A DNA stretch of 45,582 nt from Mucidula mucida. Taxonomy: Eukaryota; Basidiomycota; Agaricomycetes; Agaricales; Physalacriaceae. The translations under genes and the position numbers were made by a program. The stretch covers positions 1 to 45,582 of the forward strand of contig JADNYV010000277.1 of the NCBI GenBank assembly GCA_015501055.1. Reading direction: 5' to 3'. Under the pieces are notes generated by a model. It was not told the origin of the DNA. It saw only the letters and a program-made list of their open reading frames with translations, and made no database searches. Below, in pieces: positions 21,942 to 33,618 of this stretch. Position 1 is the first letter of the stretch. Every line of letters starts with the position of its first letter.

Positions 21942-24755
21942 ATGGGCCAATGCGCCTCGTGCTGTGGTCGTCGGCGGAAACCGATTCGTGCTGCATCGGA
22001 AAGGACGCCTTTACTCGCGAATGTCGCAGATCCAGCGACAATACACAGTCTATCTCGCAAGGCGGTAGCCGTCGTCGCTGCTTTCAGAGCCGAAAAGTAC
22101 CCCTCCCAGGACCAAATTGACAGTGTTATACGCGCTCTCCTCAGGTCTAACGTCTCGAAGGAAGAGCGGTACGGGAAGTTAAGCCAACCAGGACGGAAAA
22201 TACTACATGACGTTAGGGAGATCTGCGAACTTGTCTTAGTATTTGGACTGGAGAAGAATTGTGTGTGTTTTCGTTTCTCACCTGCTTGAGCTCATTCGTC
22301 GGTGTTAGATGATGATACACTACAAGAACTGTTGCATCATGTCCGCCAAATGACACCCCCGACTGAAGCCGCCGTCTATGTAGCCACCGACACTTCGGAC
22401 GCTGTCCAAAATAAATGTGAGTTTTATTATTTCCTTCCTAGACTTGGAATTTATATCGCTTATGTAGTATCCGCTCATGAACTCGAACGCGACATCTACG
22501 ACTTCACTCAATCCTGCGCCACTATTCTTAGTCTATTCGTTACTTCCGCCGCATTTCGTCTCTTCCTATCCTCCGTCGCCAAAGTTACTCAAGATGCTGT
22601 TACCGAGTTAGCGAGCGATATAGGCGATGTTGCTGAAACAGTGCGAGATGCCGCAGAAAAGGTAGAGCATATAGCCGAAGGCGTAGAGGTCACTGCCCAG
22701 GAGGTCGCAACGAAAGTGGTGGGAGAGATTGATACGTCTGTATCCAATCTTGAACACCTGCCATCCGAGGTGCAAGGCGTGGTAAGGGAAGTTATCGACG
22801 ATGCTACGATCCCCCCTTCCCATACCACAGAATACGCGTCGAAGCATATTTCTCGTGAGAATAAGCACGAGTTGTCTGTACTTGCAGATGCGTTTCAAGT
22901 TGTCAGTTCTTTTGGTTAGGCTTGTCCAACGTTTTTGAATAACACTATCTGATATAGATGCTCTCCGAAGCTCGACAGAACCCCGAACAAGTCCAGGCTA
23001 TCAATACGCTCCTCAACCTTGCGGAGAAGTATCTCGATTCCTTCTTTGGGAAGACTACAGCAACAGTTTCAGACGAAACGCGAAGAGCAACTGAACGCAT
23101 GAGTTGTCCCTTCAAATGCGCACTCGGGGACATTCGCGCGATTCTGGAACGCCTTGCTTCTGGGAAATCGCTCTCACCGCTCCTCGATGCCACCGACAAC
23201 TTCCTTTATGACTCAGACAGCGCCGATGATTTGTCGAACGAAATACAAGGCTATGTCACGGAGGTCCGGGCTTTCCTTGCGCGCGCCTTGGATGCGTCGT
23301 CGGGTTACATTGATTCTCCTGCGGCAAAACAGGACACCCTCCATCTCTTCGACCGGGCTAAAGTCGTATATGGTCACTATCGGGCCCATAATTCGGCTTT
23401 CAATAATCTCACAACCGAGTTGCACGATTTCATCATGGCTCTACAAAACGACACAACGACGAATCGATTACTGGTGGCAGTGACCTCTCTGATGGCGGAC
23501 GTCGAGGGATACGTGTCGACTATTCGTCCTGTAAATGAACACATGCGCCAGTTGTCGGAGATATTATGGAACGACGCGACCGCATTTGTATGGACAGTGT
23601 TGGTGTCGTTCTGCGAAGGGGTGCTGCGTATGAGCCTCGCTGATGGGCGAGGGATGATCATCCCAGTTCCTCGCGTGGAATATACAGATGCGTCCGTGGA
23701 TTTGGCGCTAGATGGGCGATTGATGAGGGTGTCCTTGGCTGGTAAGAGGACGATATCTCGGATGACGGGCGCGCCACGAGCTGGTCCATGCCGAGCTCTG
23801 TTCACGTCAAGCAATCGAACGAGGTTCATCTAGACTTTGCTTCGTCCGAGTCTACCATTATGCGGTCTGCCAACAAGACTTATTTCACGTGGAAGGACTA
23901 CTGGCGGGCGAGCATAAGGAGGTCGTCAGCCTTCATGATATTGGGTATTACCTGCGGTACAAGCCATTCCTTGGATATGTAGATGAGGGTGTGGTGGGAG
24001 TGGATATCTGCTTTGGCGGCGGATCGGACGAGGGAAGTATTGACTTGATAGTCGACCTCACCGGGGTGATGGAGGAGGACGTTGATGCGCAGCTTTCCGT
24101 CGAGTCTGTCAAGGTCCGTCTTCCGCCGTCGATGGGTCTCCGCGTCGAACTCTCGGACTCGAGGCATTGGATACTGAATGGTGGACTAGTCAATCCAGTG
24201 ATCCTACCGCTGGCGACGTGGGTCGTGAAAAAACAGCTGCAATGGTTGATGGAGGGTGTCATCAAGGCTGCTGTGGAAGAAGTCGGATTGTTTGCGCATG
24301 TCGTCGCCGTCGAGACGAAAGAGAACAAGAGGAGTTTGTGGAGCGCTATCGCGCATGCGATTGGGACGTTACTTCCAGACATGAACTTTGAGATGAGGGT
24401 GGAGCCTACGATGTCGATGAAGGGTGTCCAGATGGACATTGTGGCGCATCCGGAGCGTGATGGGCCGCATAATACGGTTAAGTTGGCTGTTGGTGTCGTA
24501 CCGCAGCTGCTTCCAGCGAAGGCCGAGCCGGCACCTTTGGAATCGCCTAGCGCGATGTATGACAGGGCGGTGGACGAGATACACGCAGCTGAAGAGAGGG
24601 TTAAGGGAGAGGTCAGGGAGGTGGAGGCGGAGGTTAGGCAAGGGGTGGGTGCGCTCCGGCAGGAAATGGACGATGCTCCGCAAAGGGTGGAGAGGGAAGA
24701 AGCGATGTATGAAGGGACGTGTGGGTGGAGAAGTGAATCTTTTGACATTGTATGA
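21942..24755 (+). pseudogene. HAM1b: decayed HAM1-like paralogue
   Basis: The inverted paralogue of HAM1a, beginning with the same MGQCASCC membrane-anchor signal at 21942. Exons 1-3 align well with HAM1a. Relative to HAM1a there is one extra base near 22831-22840 (AATACGCGTC against AATCCGCTC), one missing base near 23744 (GGTAAGAGG against GGTAAAGAGG) and one missing base near 23883 (TATTTCACG against TATATTCACG). The reading frame therefore passes through three phases between 22958, 23788 and 23889. The C-terminal part (23889-24755) is still open for 288 codons. Either it is a young pseudogene or several errors coincide; loss of the promoter TATA element favours decay. Confidence 0.75.
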
Positions 24756-25374
24756 TGGTGCAGGAAGTGTGCTTTTTTCTTTGTAACGGTGCCTTCTTGA
24801 TTGGATCGCCACTGTATTCTAGTGTACACATTGTCATAGCATCGGAGTTGAGATACCTGTCTACCTATGTACTAGCTTCCGTTTGCCCTGTATTTCATTT
24901 CCTTCTTACTCTTGGACAATTGACTGGATATTCATCATTCTATGTGGCGGTTTAATACTACCTTGCCTTGAAGTCCTGACTTCATCGAAAGCTTGCATCA
25001 ATCATGGCGCCTTAATGGAAATGTTACCGCAACCTCGAACGTGAAGCAGAGCCTCTAATGCTTGGTAAGTACCAAGTAACTAGTAGCACCGTACAAGTGT
25101 AAAGCTCCGGTCGTGGGACAGACGTGGAGCAGACGTGGAGAGAACAAGTCGTAGCCGATGCCGGGGAAGGCGGAGACAGTGGATTTACGGCCAGAGAGAC
25201 TTGAGAGCGACGGAACTAAGATATGGGTGCGGCGGAGAAGATGAGAATCGAGGAGTCCGTCATTGAAGTTGGAAGAGGACTGGGGATGGTTGACGTTCAT
25301 TCATACCTGGACTTGAATGTGTGGTGCGAAGGCGCATAGACTATATGCGCACCAACTTGGTGATTTCGACGAGC
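24756..25374. other. HAM1b-Z2 convergent intergenic region, left part
   Basis: The mirror of 10339-10909 in the left arm; no gene. It ends at the first copy of the 9 bp target duplication of a transposon (25375-25383). Confidence 0.5.
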
Positions 25375-25834
25375 AGTGTGGCGAGTGTTTACAACTATCA
25401 CCACATTCACACAGGGTCAGATCGTGCACACTCACACTCGGGGGGTGCACACGCACACCCGGGCGCACTGCCGTGCGATGAAGATGCCAAAAATGGTAAT
25501 TGATCTGTGGCGCCGGTTAGGGTGAGTTGGTGACTCCGCGCGGGCTAGCGCGCCCAACACTTAGGCTTCGGGTATCTGAAGCCTAAGTGTTGCAGGTTAG
25601 GAAAGGGTTAGGGTTCGTGGTTAGGGGGGTTAGCGGTGGTTAGCGGTGAATATATATCTTCTCAAGTGGGGCGGGATGAGGAGCGCGTGGTGGAAATATC
25701 AGCATGGTGTACAAATATGGTAATCATTGTCATGTGTTCACATGGACTACTATGGGTGTGCACCCCCGAGTGTGAGTGAGCGCGCTGTGAGCCGGTATGA
25801 ATGTGGTGATAGGTGTATATACTCCAGTGTGGCG
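25375..25834. mobile_element. Non-autonomous TIR transposon (hAT-like MITE), 442 bp
   Basis: An element at 25384-25825 is flanked by direct copies of AGTGTGGCG (25375-25383 and 25826-25834), an 8 or 9 bp target duplication. Its ends are imperfect inverted repeats of about 75 bp sharing CTATCACCACATTCA and ACTCACACTCGGGGG. The left palindrome arm carries a single copy of the target (10331-10339), so this is a true insertion after the duplication. It has no transposase. Inside are a perfect 15 bp hairpin (25555-25569 with 25578-25592) and a G-rich stretch with TTAGGG-like units (25594-25650). The 8 bp duplication length suggests the hAT superfamily; the terminal bases are not diagnostic. Confidence 0.8.
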
Positions 25835-26234
25835 CCAGGCGGAAGGGAAGCACGCGCTTACACTTGAAGACGTCTCGTGCAAGTAATGAGTTGGTCTCTA
25901 ATAAACAGACAGACGATACGACGTGACGAACGAGCTTAGTACTTTGTATGTAAGTTTTGGAGAGGTTGGTGAATGCTGCTTGGCATGCCGCAGATGCCTC
26001 AAATGTCGAGGTATGCTGAGATTCGGACAACGAAATATTCCGAGACCACGATATGCGGTCGATGCCAATGTAGAAGTGGCTTTTCTCGAAGTCACACACT
26101 TTTGAGTAACAAAGTGATTCATACATAAATACTGTACAGCGATGCAATGAAAGTAGAAATAACTAGCGCTACAAACCTATGATGTCTAATTACAAATGGG
26201 ATGGGATGGTAGAGTGAGATATATACAGCTCGGG
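25835..26234. other. HAM1b-Z2 convergent intergenic region, right part
   Basis: Mirror of 9971-10330. Contains the inverted Z-type 3' UTR signature (reverse complement of CAGTATTTATG near 26130, and of TTTGTAGCGC near 26170). No gene supported. Confidence 0.5.
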
Positions 26235-27754
26235 CTAATCGTCACGCGAATCGAGCACTACCTGCTCCACCTTCTGCGCCAGAACGGGGCAAATCTCCAG
26301 GTGCCGACCAGAGTGAAACTGGTCATTTCGCTTCAGCGGGCGTTCACAGTACGCGCAGGTGTGCATCGTCTGCCTGTCCTTGACGTTCTTATAGAACGAA
26401 TTCAACTTGATGGACTTGGTTCCTTTCTTTTCGTTCGTGACAGTCACCCGTCCGTCCGATGCATGAGTCTTCCCGTGGTCCTTGATTTTTGACATTACCA
26501 CGGGAGGGTGAGTACAGTGCGGAACGGGGCAGTCGAATAGCGGCGGGTATCCTGTGAAGACGTAGAAAGCGGACGGATCGATGCGGGGGTATTTCTGGGT
26601 CAATTTCTCAGTCGTGAGATAGGTTTTACTGCAAAAATTGATTAGTGAATGAACGCCGCGATATAGAAAGACGTACGTTTTTCCATTTGGAGCATGAATT
26701 TCTGAAAGAAGCAACAATGGACCGGCATACTGCTCGTTTTCGTTCCTGGACTCTGAGACTTCGTTGCCTTGTGGGCGCTCGTAAGGCCTGATATGATTAC
26801 CTCTAGAGACGAGTCAGGAAAGACTACAAGGGCGTGAAATATGAATGCTGACCTCTCCTGTCCTGAGGTCCGCATTGGACCAATAGAGCCATGTGTCTGA
26901 CTACGTGAAATTGATTAGGACCATTGCTCTTATGGCGCAAAAAAATAGGGCGTACTCTTTCCGAAGATCGAAGGATCCCATATCGTCACCGTATGTCTGC
27001 GGCTGGATTCCAAAGTTTGACCATTGCGGTTCTTGAAGACCTCCCGTGGCAGTGTATTCGAACCCAAGGCTGACGAACAGAGACTGTTCGGGAGTAAGGT
27101 ACGTACCTCCGGGAGGAGGAGGAATGAACGAGGCAGTCTCTGCGCAAGGAGGAGGTCGGTAAAACACTCGCTGATACCATTCAGCGAATGGTATAGTGTG
27201 CTTGTTGGCAGCAGGGTGTCCTGCTTCGACAAAGGGAGCCTTGACGATGTTCATAGACGGTTGTATATACTGGGATGCATTAGAATATTGAGGTGTGGGT
27301 GCCGCGTCATGGTATGGTGCGGTGATTGCGGTTCCCTCAGAGGCAAGGGAATCCTGGAGACTCAAAGTGGGAGTGGGCAAAGGCAAGCGCGGGCTATATG
27401 GGTTGACTAGCGCGTCACCGTTGCCTTCACCATGTGCAACCAGAGGTATATCCTCACGCAACGCGTCGAAGAGCGAGACATTGGTTGTAGATGTCTGGGT
27501 GTCGGTCTCATTGATATCAGAGAGCTGGAGCGCAGCGGACGTGTCCAGGCTAGACTCTTCCAGAGAGTCGATGGGAGGTAACGCCTCCCTGGGTTCTGGA
27601 GCAACAACGACGTTCTTCCAATCTGTGAGTTTCACTAATTCTCGAGATCTGCAGGATGTTTAGAATATATACAAGTAAAAGGCTGGAATCCAACATACCG
27701 CTTATCACTGCGTTCCTTGAGGACTCTCAGAAGCCTCTCAATTTCAGCAGCCAT
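26235..27754 (-). CDS. Z2: Z-family protein, five exons
   Basis: Same unrecognised family as Z1. Model: complement(join(26235..26628, 26677..26802, 26853..26900, 26956..27648, 27699..27754)), 438 aa, every junction in frame. The fourth intron (48 nt) is a multiple of three and open, so it could be retained without a frameshift. The last exon carries CPVPHC ... HGKTH and CAYC ... HLEIC, the same two Cys/His clusters as Z1. From the SLFDALREDIPL segment onward it is nearly identical to Z1. Before that it is clearly different (its second exon begins RSRELVKLTDWKN). Convergent with HAM1b. Apparently intact. Confidence 0.75.
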
Positions 27755-28310
27755 GGTGGGTGATGAAGGGATGTCGTGGTGGAAGGGAGGAGAGTGAGAA
27801 ACTGAATGTTGCAAGTCAGGCATTCTGACATCAAAACTCCAGTTACCAAATCGGGCGTGCTCACCAGGAGCGATGGTCCTAGTGAACAATGGGCTGTCCG
27901 GTTCAATAGATGACAACAACGGAATGATGTGCACCTCTTTGTCCAGCCGGGCCTTGCCGGACGCGTCCACGGTGAAGACTTTTCCACGTGTGCGCCACTT
28001 TGCCGTCCTGGGTGCTGATTCCAGATATGGATACGAACGAATGAAGGGAGAATATTCTGCCAGCGTTGATGGGGTTCAAGTCGTTGCCGCACTGAGCTCG
28101 TCTATGGCTGCTTCCCAGAGTCAAACCAATTTCTGTACGAAAGACTATAACCTGCGCATGTGGAAGCCGATGGCGCCGAAGATTGAGAAATATTAGGGGA
28201 CGGCACCCTTGCGCAATGTGATACTGTTGCCTACAGGAATTAGAATTGATTCGTCAAAGAAGATTTGACATACCACATACAAGCACCTCCAAAATCCTAT
28301 AACGGCATAT
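27755..28310 (-). promoter_or_regulatory. Conserved Z-gene upstream module (Z2 copy)
   Basis: Homologous to the modules before Z1, Z3 and Z4, but the most diverged. The open peptide KWRTRGKVFTVDASGKAR followed by HIIPLLSSIEP ends in FGNWSFD about 80 bp before the ATG. The homology ends at about 28310, where the F-box3-like flank begins. Confidence 0.45.
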
Positions 28311-28800
28311 TCTTTACGGTCACTTGGCGAGTGACGCTCAGTATGGGGTCCAAAAGCAGACTGGAACCTGCTCACTGATGAGATCGTCGTTTCCGACAAC
28401 TAACGCGCTCTAGGTTCCCCGAATCAACGAGCTCTGGCTTACCACTGAACCCGAATCTCGTTCCCTGAGAGCACGCCGACAGCATATTCAGAACAATGAA
28501 CTCAATCATTACAGCTGCAAACGGACAATCATAAAACACGAGCGGAGTAAGAGCTTTTAATTACGACGTAGAAGATCAGACACTAAAAGTCTGACCTAGA
28601 AAAAATGAGCCTCTAGCAGATACTCATGATAGAGCCAGGACACCTACCACATAATTCCAACTTCAAATCAACGGCTTCTGCCACACGGCGATATGCAAGG
28701 TCGAAAAATTCGCATGTAGTCGAACTTGAGGAGACCGCTGGTAGGGACTCGGAGGCGCCGATCGTTGGAAGTGCTAGAGTGCAGCATCAGCTTGCAGTTT
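28311..28800 (-). pseudogene. 3' fragment of an F-box3 copy plus flank
   Basis: The reverse complement of 28600-28780 matches the last codons of F-box3 (around LELCGRCPGS) and the C-terminal EYLLDAHNL appears here as EYLLEAHFF with a stop at 28596-28598. Bases 28318-28595 match the F-box3 3' flank (17780-17960 and 18370-18470), with about 400 bp of that flank absent. Nothing of the N-terminal F-box is seen. It is a dead fragment, not a gene. Confidence 0.6.
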
Positions 28801-29282
28801 CTGGAAAAGAGTTTACTCCCCAACTTGAAGGTACGCGTTGATGCTCGAGTCTATAATTACTTACGCGAAAGTACGAATCGATGATAGCCTGACCCCGGAA
28901 ATCTATATCGAGTGGAACACGATCTGAGGATCGACAACTTGGTGACGAATGTCCTTTTCGCATAGATGGGAGATGACAGTCAGAAGCAAGGAGCGTGTTG
29001 TTTGGCCCGATTTGGTACTCTCTGTTTGACGAGTCCTACGTCACCGAGGTGTGTTTCCCGAGTGCGACTCGTGTGTTTCTTCGGTGCGTTTTGACACTAA
29101 TGTACTCGAGCGACGGGACCTTGGACTTCGCGCCTGACTATTAGGACCGGAAACATTTAAAAGTTCGGTCACACACAATTGAGAGATAAATTCAATCATA
29201 AAACCCGTACAAAAATGCGATAGGGATACAAAACTAAAGCTACAAACCTATGATATATGATAACGAGTGCGATGTGATGATA
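28801..29282. other. Junction and copied P450-promoter scrap
   Basis: Bases about 28930-29150 match 39630-39860, including TGTTGTTTGGCCCGATTTGG. At the right-hand location that sequence is the P450b upstream region lying between P450b and Z4. Here it stands without a P450, so it was carried along when the Z-U block was copied. Bases 29150-29282 are the Z3 3' UTR. Confidence 0.55.
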
Positions 29283-30830
29283 CTAATTGCCACGCAAAGC
29301 GACCGCCGCCTCCACCACCCGCGGCAGACTTGTGCAATGCATAAAATGCCGGCATACGTTAGATTTCTCGGATCGCATTACCCGCCTGTCACAGTAAGGA
29401 CAGACATGCTTGGTCTGTCGATCTACGACATCTTTGTAGAATGAGGTCTGTTGAATGGATTTAGTTCCGTTTTCCCCGTCTGTGACGGTCACCATTCCGT
29501 CATTCTTATCAATATGAGTTCCCCCGTGGCGCGCGATTTCGTCCTTTGGCATGCGATGAGTACAATCAGGAACCGCCGGGCAGTAGTACTCCAAGGGAAA
29601 CCATTCGAATATATAAAAAGCGGAAGGATGAACGTGGGGATATTTGGTCCTCAATTCGGCAGTTGGCAGAAACAATCGTTTCCTGTGAAAGTGAAGTGGT
29701 TTAGTGATGAACGCCACATTGACGGAAGACGTACGTTTTGCCATGTGGAGCCGTAATTTCAGTAAGAGTGACCAATGGTCCGGCGGTCAAGTCGCTTTCT
29801 TTCCGGAACCTGAACCATTGGACACTTGCAGGCGCTTATACGGCTTGGTAGAACCTCTGCGAGATGGGTCAGGAAGGACTACAAGCGAGTGGAATATGAA
29901 TGCTGACTTCGTCGCCTTCCCTGTAGTGCGGATAGGACCGATAGATCCATGTGATTGCCTGCATTGTGTTGATTAGGACGATTGCTCTTAGTGTGCAAAG
30001 AAATACGGCGTACTCTTTCTGAAGATCAAAGGAAGCCTCATCATGGCTGTAACTTTGGGGCTCAAATCCAGAGTTGAACCATTCAAGCGGTTCATCCAAA
30101 TCTCCCGTGGCAGCATTGTATTCGAACCCAAGGCTGAGCAACAGAGATTGTTCGATAGTTAGGTATATCTTAGCTCCGGGAGCAGGAGGATTGAACGACT
30201 GAGTCGCTGCGCGAGGAGGAAGCTGGTACAACGGTCGCTGATACCAGTCCAGAAATGGGATACAGGGCTGCTTTTTGGGAGCAGTGTATCCAGCTGCTCC
30301 AAAGGGAGCCTTGACGCCGTTCACCGACATTTGAATTTCCTGAGATGGGATAGCATGGTGAGCCTCGGGTGCCGCGTCGTTGAATGTTGCGGCGGTTTCC
30401 TCAGAGGTAAGGGCGTATCGGAGACTCGAAGTGGCAGTGAGCGAAGGCAGGGGCTGGGTATACGGGTCGACTAGCGCGTTGCTGTCGCCTTCACCAGGTT
30501 TATACAAAGGCACATCGTCGTACAACGCGTCGAAGAGCGAGGACACATGAGTTGTAGACGTCTGGGTATCGGTCTCACCGACGTTAGAGAGCTCAAGCCC
30601 AACGGACGCGTCAAGGCAATCAGAAGAGTCTTCCGGAAAGGCTAGAGTGTCGGTGGAGGTTAAGGCCTCCTTGGGTTCGGCAGCAACAACGACGTCCTCC
30701 CCATCGCTAGAGTTCGCCGTCCATCTGCAGGATAATTAGAAGATAGACAAGTAAAAGGGTAGAATGCAACACACGGCTTATCAAGGAGTTCCTTGCAGAG
30801 TTTCCGAAGCCTCTCGAGTTCAGCAGCCAT
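29283..30830 (-). pseudogene. Z3: Z-family gene with one frameshift
   Basis: Model with the family exon pattern: complement(join(29283..29682, 29735..29856, 29908..29958, 30014..30724, 30775..30830)). Exon 4 is 122 nt, one short of the 123 nt needed; the missing base lies at about 29799-29801 (CTTTCTTTCC against CTTTCCTTTCC in Z4). Downstream the last exon remains open with its two clusters: the first, with C-x5-C-x11-H-x3-H spacing, starts CPAVPDC and ends HGGTH; the second is CPYC ... HFMHC. Otherwise nearly identical to Z4. A single lesion means it is either a very young pseudogene or an assembly error. Divergent from U1. Confidence 0.7.
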
Positions 30831-32563
30831 GGTGGTTGATGGAGGATGTCGTGGTGGAAGGGAAGAGAGTGAGAAACTGAATTTTGTATAAGTCAGGCAT
30901 TCTGACCTATCAAAACTCCAGTTACCAAATCGGGCGTGCTCACCAGGAGCGATGGTCCTAGTGAACAATGGGCTGGCCGGTTCAATAGATGACAACAACG
31001 GAATGATGTGCACCTCTTTGTCCAGCCGGCCTTGCCGAACGCGTCCACAGCAGCGAAACACCGTTAATATTTTTCCATGTGTGCGCCACTTGACTGTCCT
31101 TGGGTAATCCAGATATGGGCGCGAAGGAATGCATGGGAGTATATACTGCCAGCGTTAACGGGGTAAAGGCTTCTGCGAGCACTATCTATGGGCGTTCCCG
31201 AAAATCAAGCTAATCTCTGCGGCAAGGCTCATCTGTGCAATGCGATACTGCTGCCTAAAACAATTTAAAATTGACCCGTCGACGGTCTCGAAGATTTTGA
31301 ACACATACAGTCCTGTCACGGCGTATTATCTCGGCGTGTGGCCGCCATTAATCTTACGAAAGCCTTGCTTGTAAGTACGACACCTTCATTCTGATACTAG
31401 CGGGCATGGACTGCGTGCGTTATGCTCGGTATCGGCTCCGCGCAAGCTTTTGACGACCTTCCAAGACGCGTTCTCCGGTATCGTGGTATCAGAATATAGA
31501 ATAGAGCCTCCTTAATTAAGTGGGCACAGCATAGGATACAGTTCGACTGAGAGCACGGTGAAGCCTGAGTAAATACACTGTAACACAGAGTTCTAGCGCC
31601 GGCGAAAGACTCTGCATCAGGGAGATTACGCGTACTCAAGCCTGGAATTCGGCATATTGCGTCAAGAGAAGACCAAGCTTGTGCCACTTCTGCCTGGCGT
31701 CTGCGTAGATTGGCCAAAGGTCATATCCGTCGCCAGACATCGTACAGTTTGTGAGCTCAAAGGGGGGGTAGTGCGGCAACTGTTCATTTGCGAGCTCATG
31801 CGCTGAATGTAGCCTGGAAGAAAGGATCAGAGGCGGAAGACGACGAAGAGTCAGAGCACCTGTAGCTCTTTTTTCTGGGACTTGTACGTCTTACTCGTCC
31901 GTAGGCGCGCTGGACCGCGCCCGGACGGCGGACGTATTGATTCAAATTTGATGGTGGAAGGAAACTTGGTGAGTGGCTGTGCATCCTTCCTACTTTCGGT
32001 CGGTCCAGATTTCAACTCCTTCGTTCACACTAGTATCGGAACCCGAATAAGCGAGGCGGATGCTACCTGCGTTCTCTCATCCGTGCGCCCACTTTGAACG
32101 ACCAGGAGCGCCAATTAGACGTCCTTCGTCGGATCGCTCAATGAACTCTTCATTCACACCCCTCATTTACATCATCCCCTATACCTCTGTCAGGGAAAGT
32201 CAATCGTGGATAGATAACAGTAAGTCAGATCGTATAGTAAACAGGTATAATGAGGGTCGAGCAGGTCCTGCTGTGGTCAGGAAGCCGTATAATCGCACTT
32301 AACGATAAGTGACATAATTGAACGGAGATGGCGGGTCCCTATCGCTCAATGGCCCTCAACAAACTATCTTCACACTAAGCACATCCTATACCCAAACTAA
32401 AGCATCAGTTTTTTGGTAAGTGGCTCAATTGATTTAGTTTAAGAATAATATTGATATATAAATAGCCAGCGTCTTACGTCGCGGACGTGCTTGAACGTCA
32501 CCTGCCTCTTGCTTCCAACCATCATCTTGCTCGCGTAACTCGAGCACTACTATATTACTATCT
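30831..32563. promoter_or_regulatory. Shared divergent promoter region Z3 / U1
   Basis: About 1.7 kb between the Z3 and U1 starts. The Z-proximal part (30831-31645) is the conserved Z upstream module. The whole interval is nearly collinear with 41537-43247 between Z4 and U2. A TATA box TATATAAATAG lies at 32455-32465, about 160 bp before the U1 ATG; the U2 copy lacks it. The open frame at 31397-31717 is not preserved in the other copy. Confidence 0.5.
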
Positions 32564-33618
32564 GGTATGCTCGCATCTCAAATCCTGACCTCGCTGACGG
32601 GTTCCCAGCCGCCATGCACAATCCTACGCCTCGTATTCTGGACGCTCGCCTTCGTCACGCCGCGTTTGCACTGGCTTTGGAACATTTCCCACCGCCTATC
32701 TCCCTCGCCCAAACCTCCATCCAAGGCGAAAACCCTCAGCCTCTTACCTCGTCTCACGACGTCGCTCTTGCCCTACTCGGACTGCCTCATACACTCCCGA
32801 AAAAACAAATGGTGCGACGGATGCGACGCCGCTTCGCGGGCTTTTCGCAGCAGATAGTGTACGAGTGGAGATACATGTGTGCGCAGATTATCAAGGCCTT
32901 GGAAGACGAGCAAGACAGTCTAACTGCCGTCGTGGCGAGTGCGCCTCAACCTATCGACCATATCGCCCAGGATCCTCTTACGGACTCCTTGCAAAGGAGC
33001 GATGTTCCTGACGAACCATCACGCCTTCCCCAGATTGCACCCTCGCCCTCGCCTAAACTATCCTCAAAAACGCAGGAGAACGAATACTCTTCGGAAGCGA
33101 ACTTGACGGAGGACGCCTCTTCTGTAGAAGGACCTGTGAAATGTCAGGAGAAGCAGACTATCTCGGGCGACAGCGGCGATGTGGATCATCACCTCTCCGA
33201 GTCTTCCTCTCAGTCCGCTCTTGACCCCTTCACCCAATGTATCATATCTAGCAGCCTCGTCGCGGTCGTGGAACATCCTAAATCTCAATCTGATATCGTT
33301 CTCCCTGTCCCGCTCTCCTCTACAGCGTCTCCCGCGTCAAAACAAGCTCCTGTTATGGGCGCAGCCCAAGTCGCTGCCCTCAACGCTGTCAGCACATCCA
33401 ATGGTCCCGCCGCTGTGCTACCTTCGTCGCTAGTCACTCTTTCAACCTCGTCCCTCGGTGCAGCAGAGAGCCCTGTCCCGTGCACGCTAGGAAAGAGGGA
33501 CTTGGTAGCCGCCGATGAACCGGTGGAGGGTTCCTCTTCTGCTTCGGAGGAGGGAGGTCCGAGGCTTTCAAAGCTAAGCAAACTTGGGTTTTGGAACGTG
33601 TTTTCTTCTTTTCGGTAG
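32564..33618 (+). CDS. U1: unrecognised single-exon protein with 5' UTR intron
   Basis: The coding frame is 32614-33618, 334 aa; no family is recognised. Just before it lies an intron-like segment (GTATGC at about 32565, GCTGACG branch-like site, CCCAG before GCCGCCATG) that is also present in U2. The true start is therefore the ATG after it, in a strong context, and not the ATG inside it. The N-terminal third is helical with a basic cluster (KKQMVRRMRRRF, about residues 63-74). The middle is Ser/Pro-rich and probably disordered. The last residues (RLSKLSKLGFWNVFSSFR) are basic and aromatic and conserved in U2. Divergent from Z3. Its paralogue U2 is broken, so this is the only intact member here. 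Confidence 0.65.

Noticed and set aside
25555..25592. Helitron 3' end hairpin
   Set aside because: The hairpin is in the middle of an element that has TIRs and a target duplication, and no CTRR end followed by T is placed after it.
25594..25650. Telomere or subtelomere signal
   Set aside because: Only one or two exact TTAGGG units occur, the rest are irregular, and they lie wholly inside a bounded TIR element.
29283..30546. Z coding exon 2 read through intron 2 as one long exon
   Set aside because: Reading through reaches stop codons in all four copies, whereas removing a 55 nt GT-AG intron joins conserved frames in every copy.
31397..31717. Open frame of 106 codons in the Z3/U1 promoter
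   Set aside because: The nearly identical DNA at 42100-42470 does not keep the frame, so conservation here is of DNA and not of a protein.
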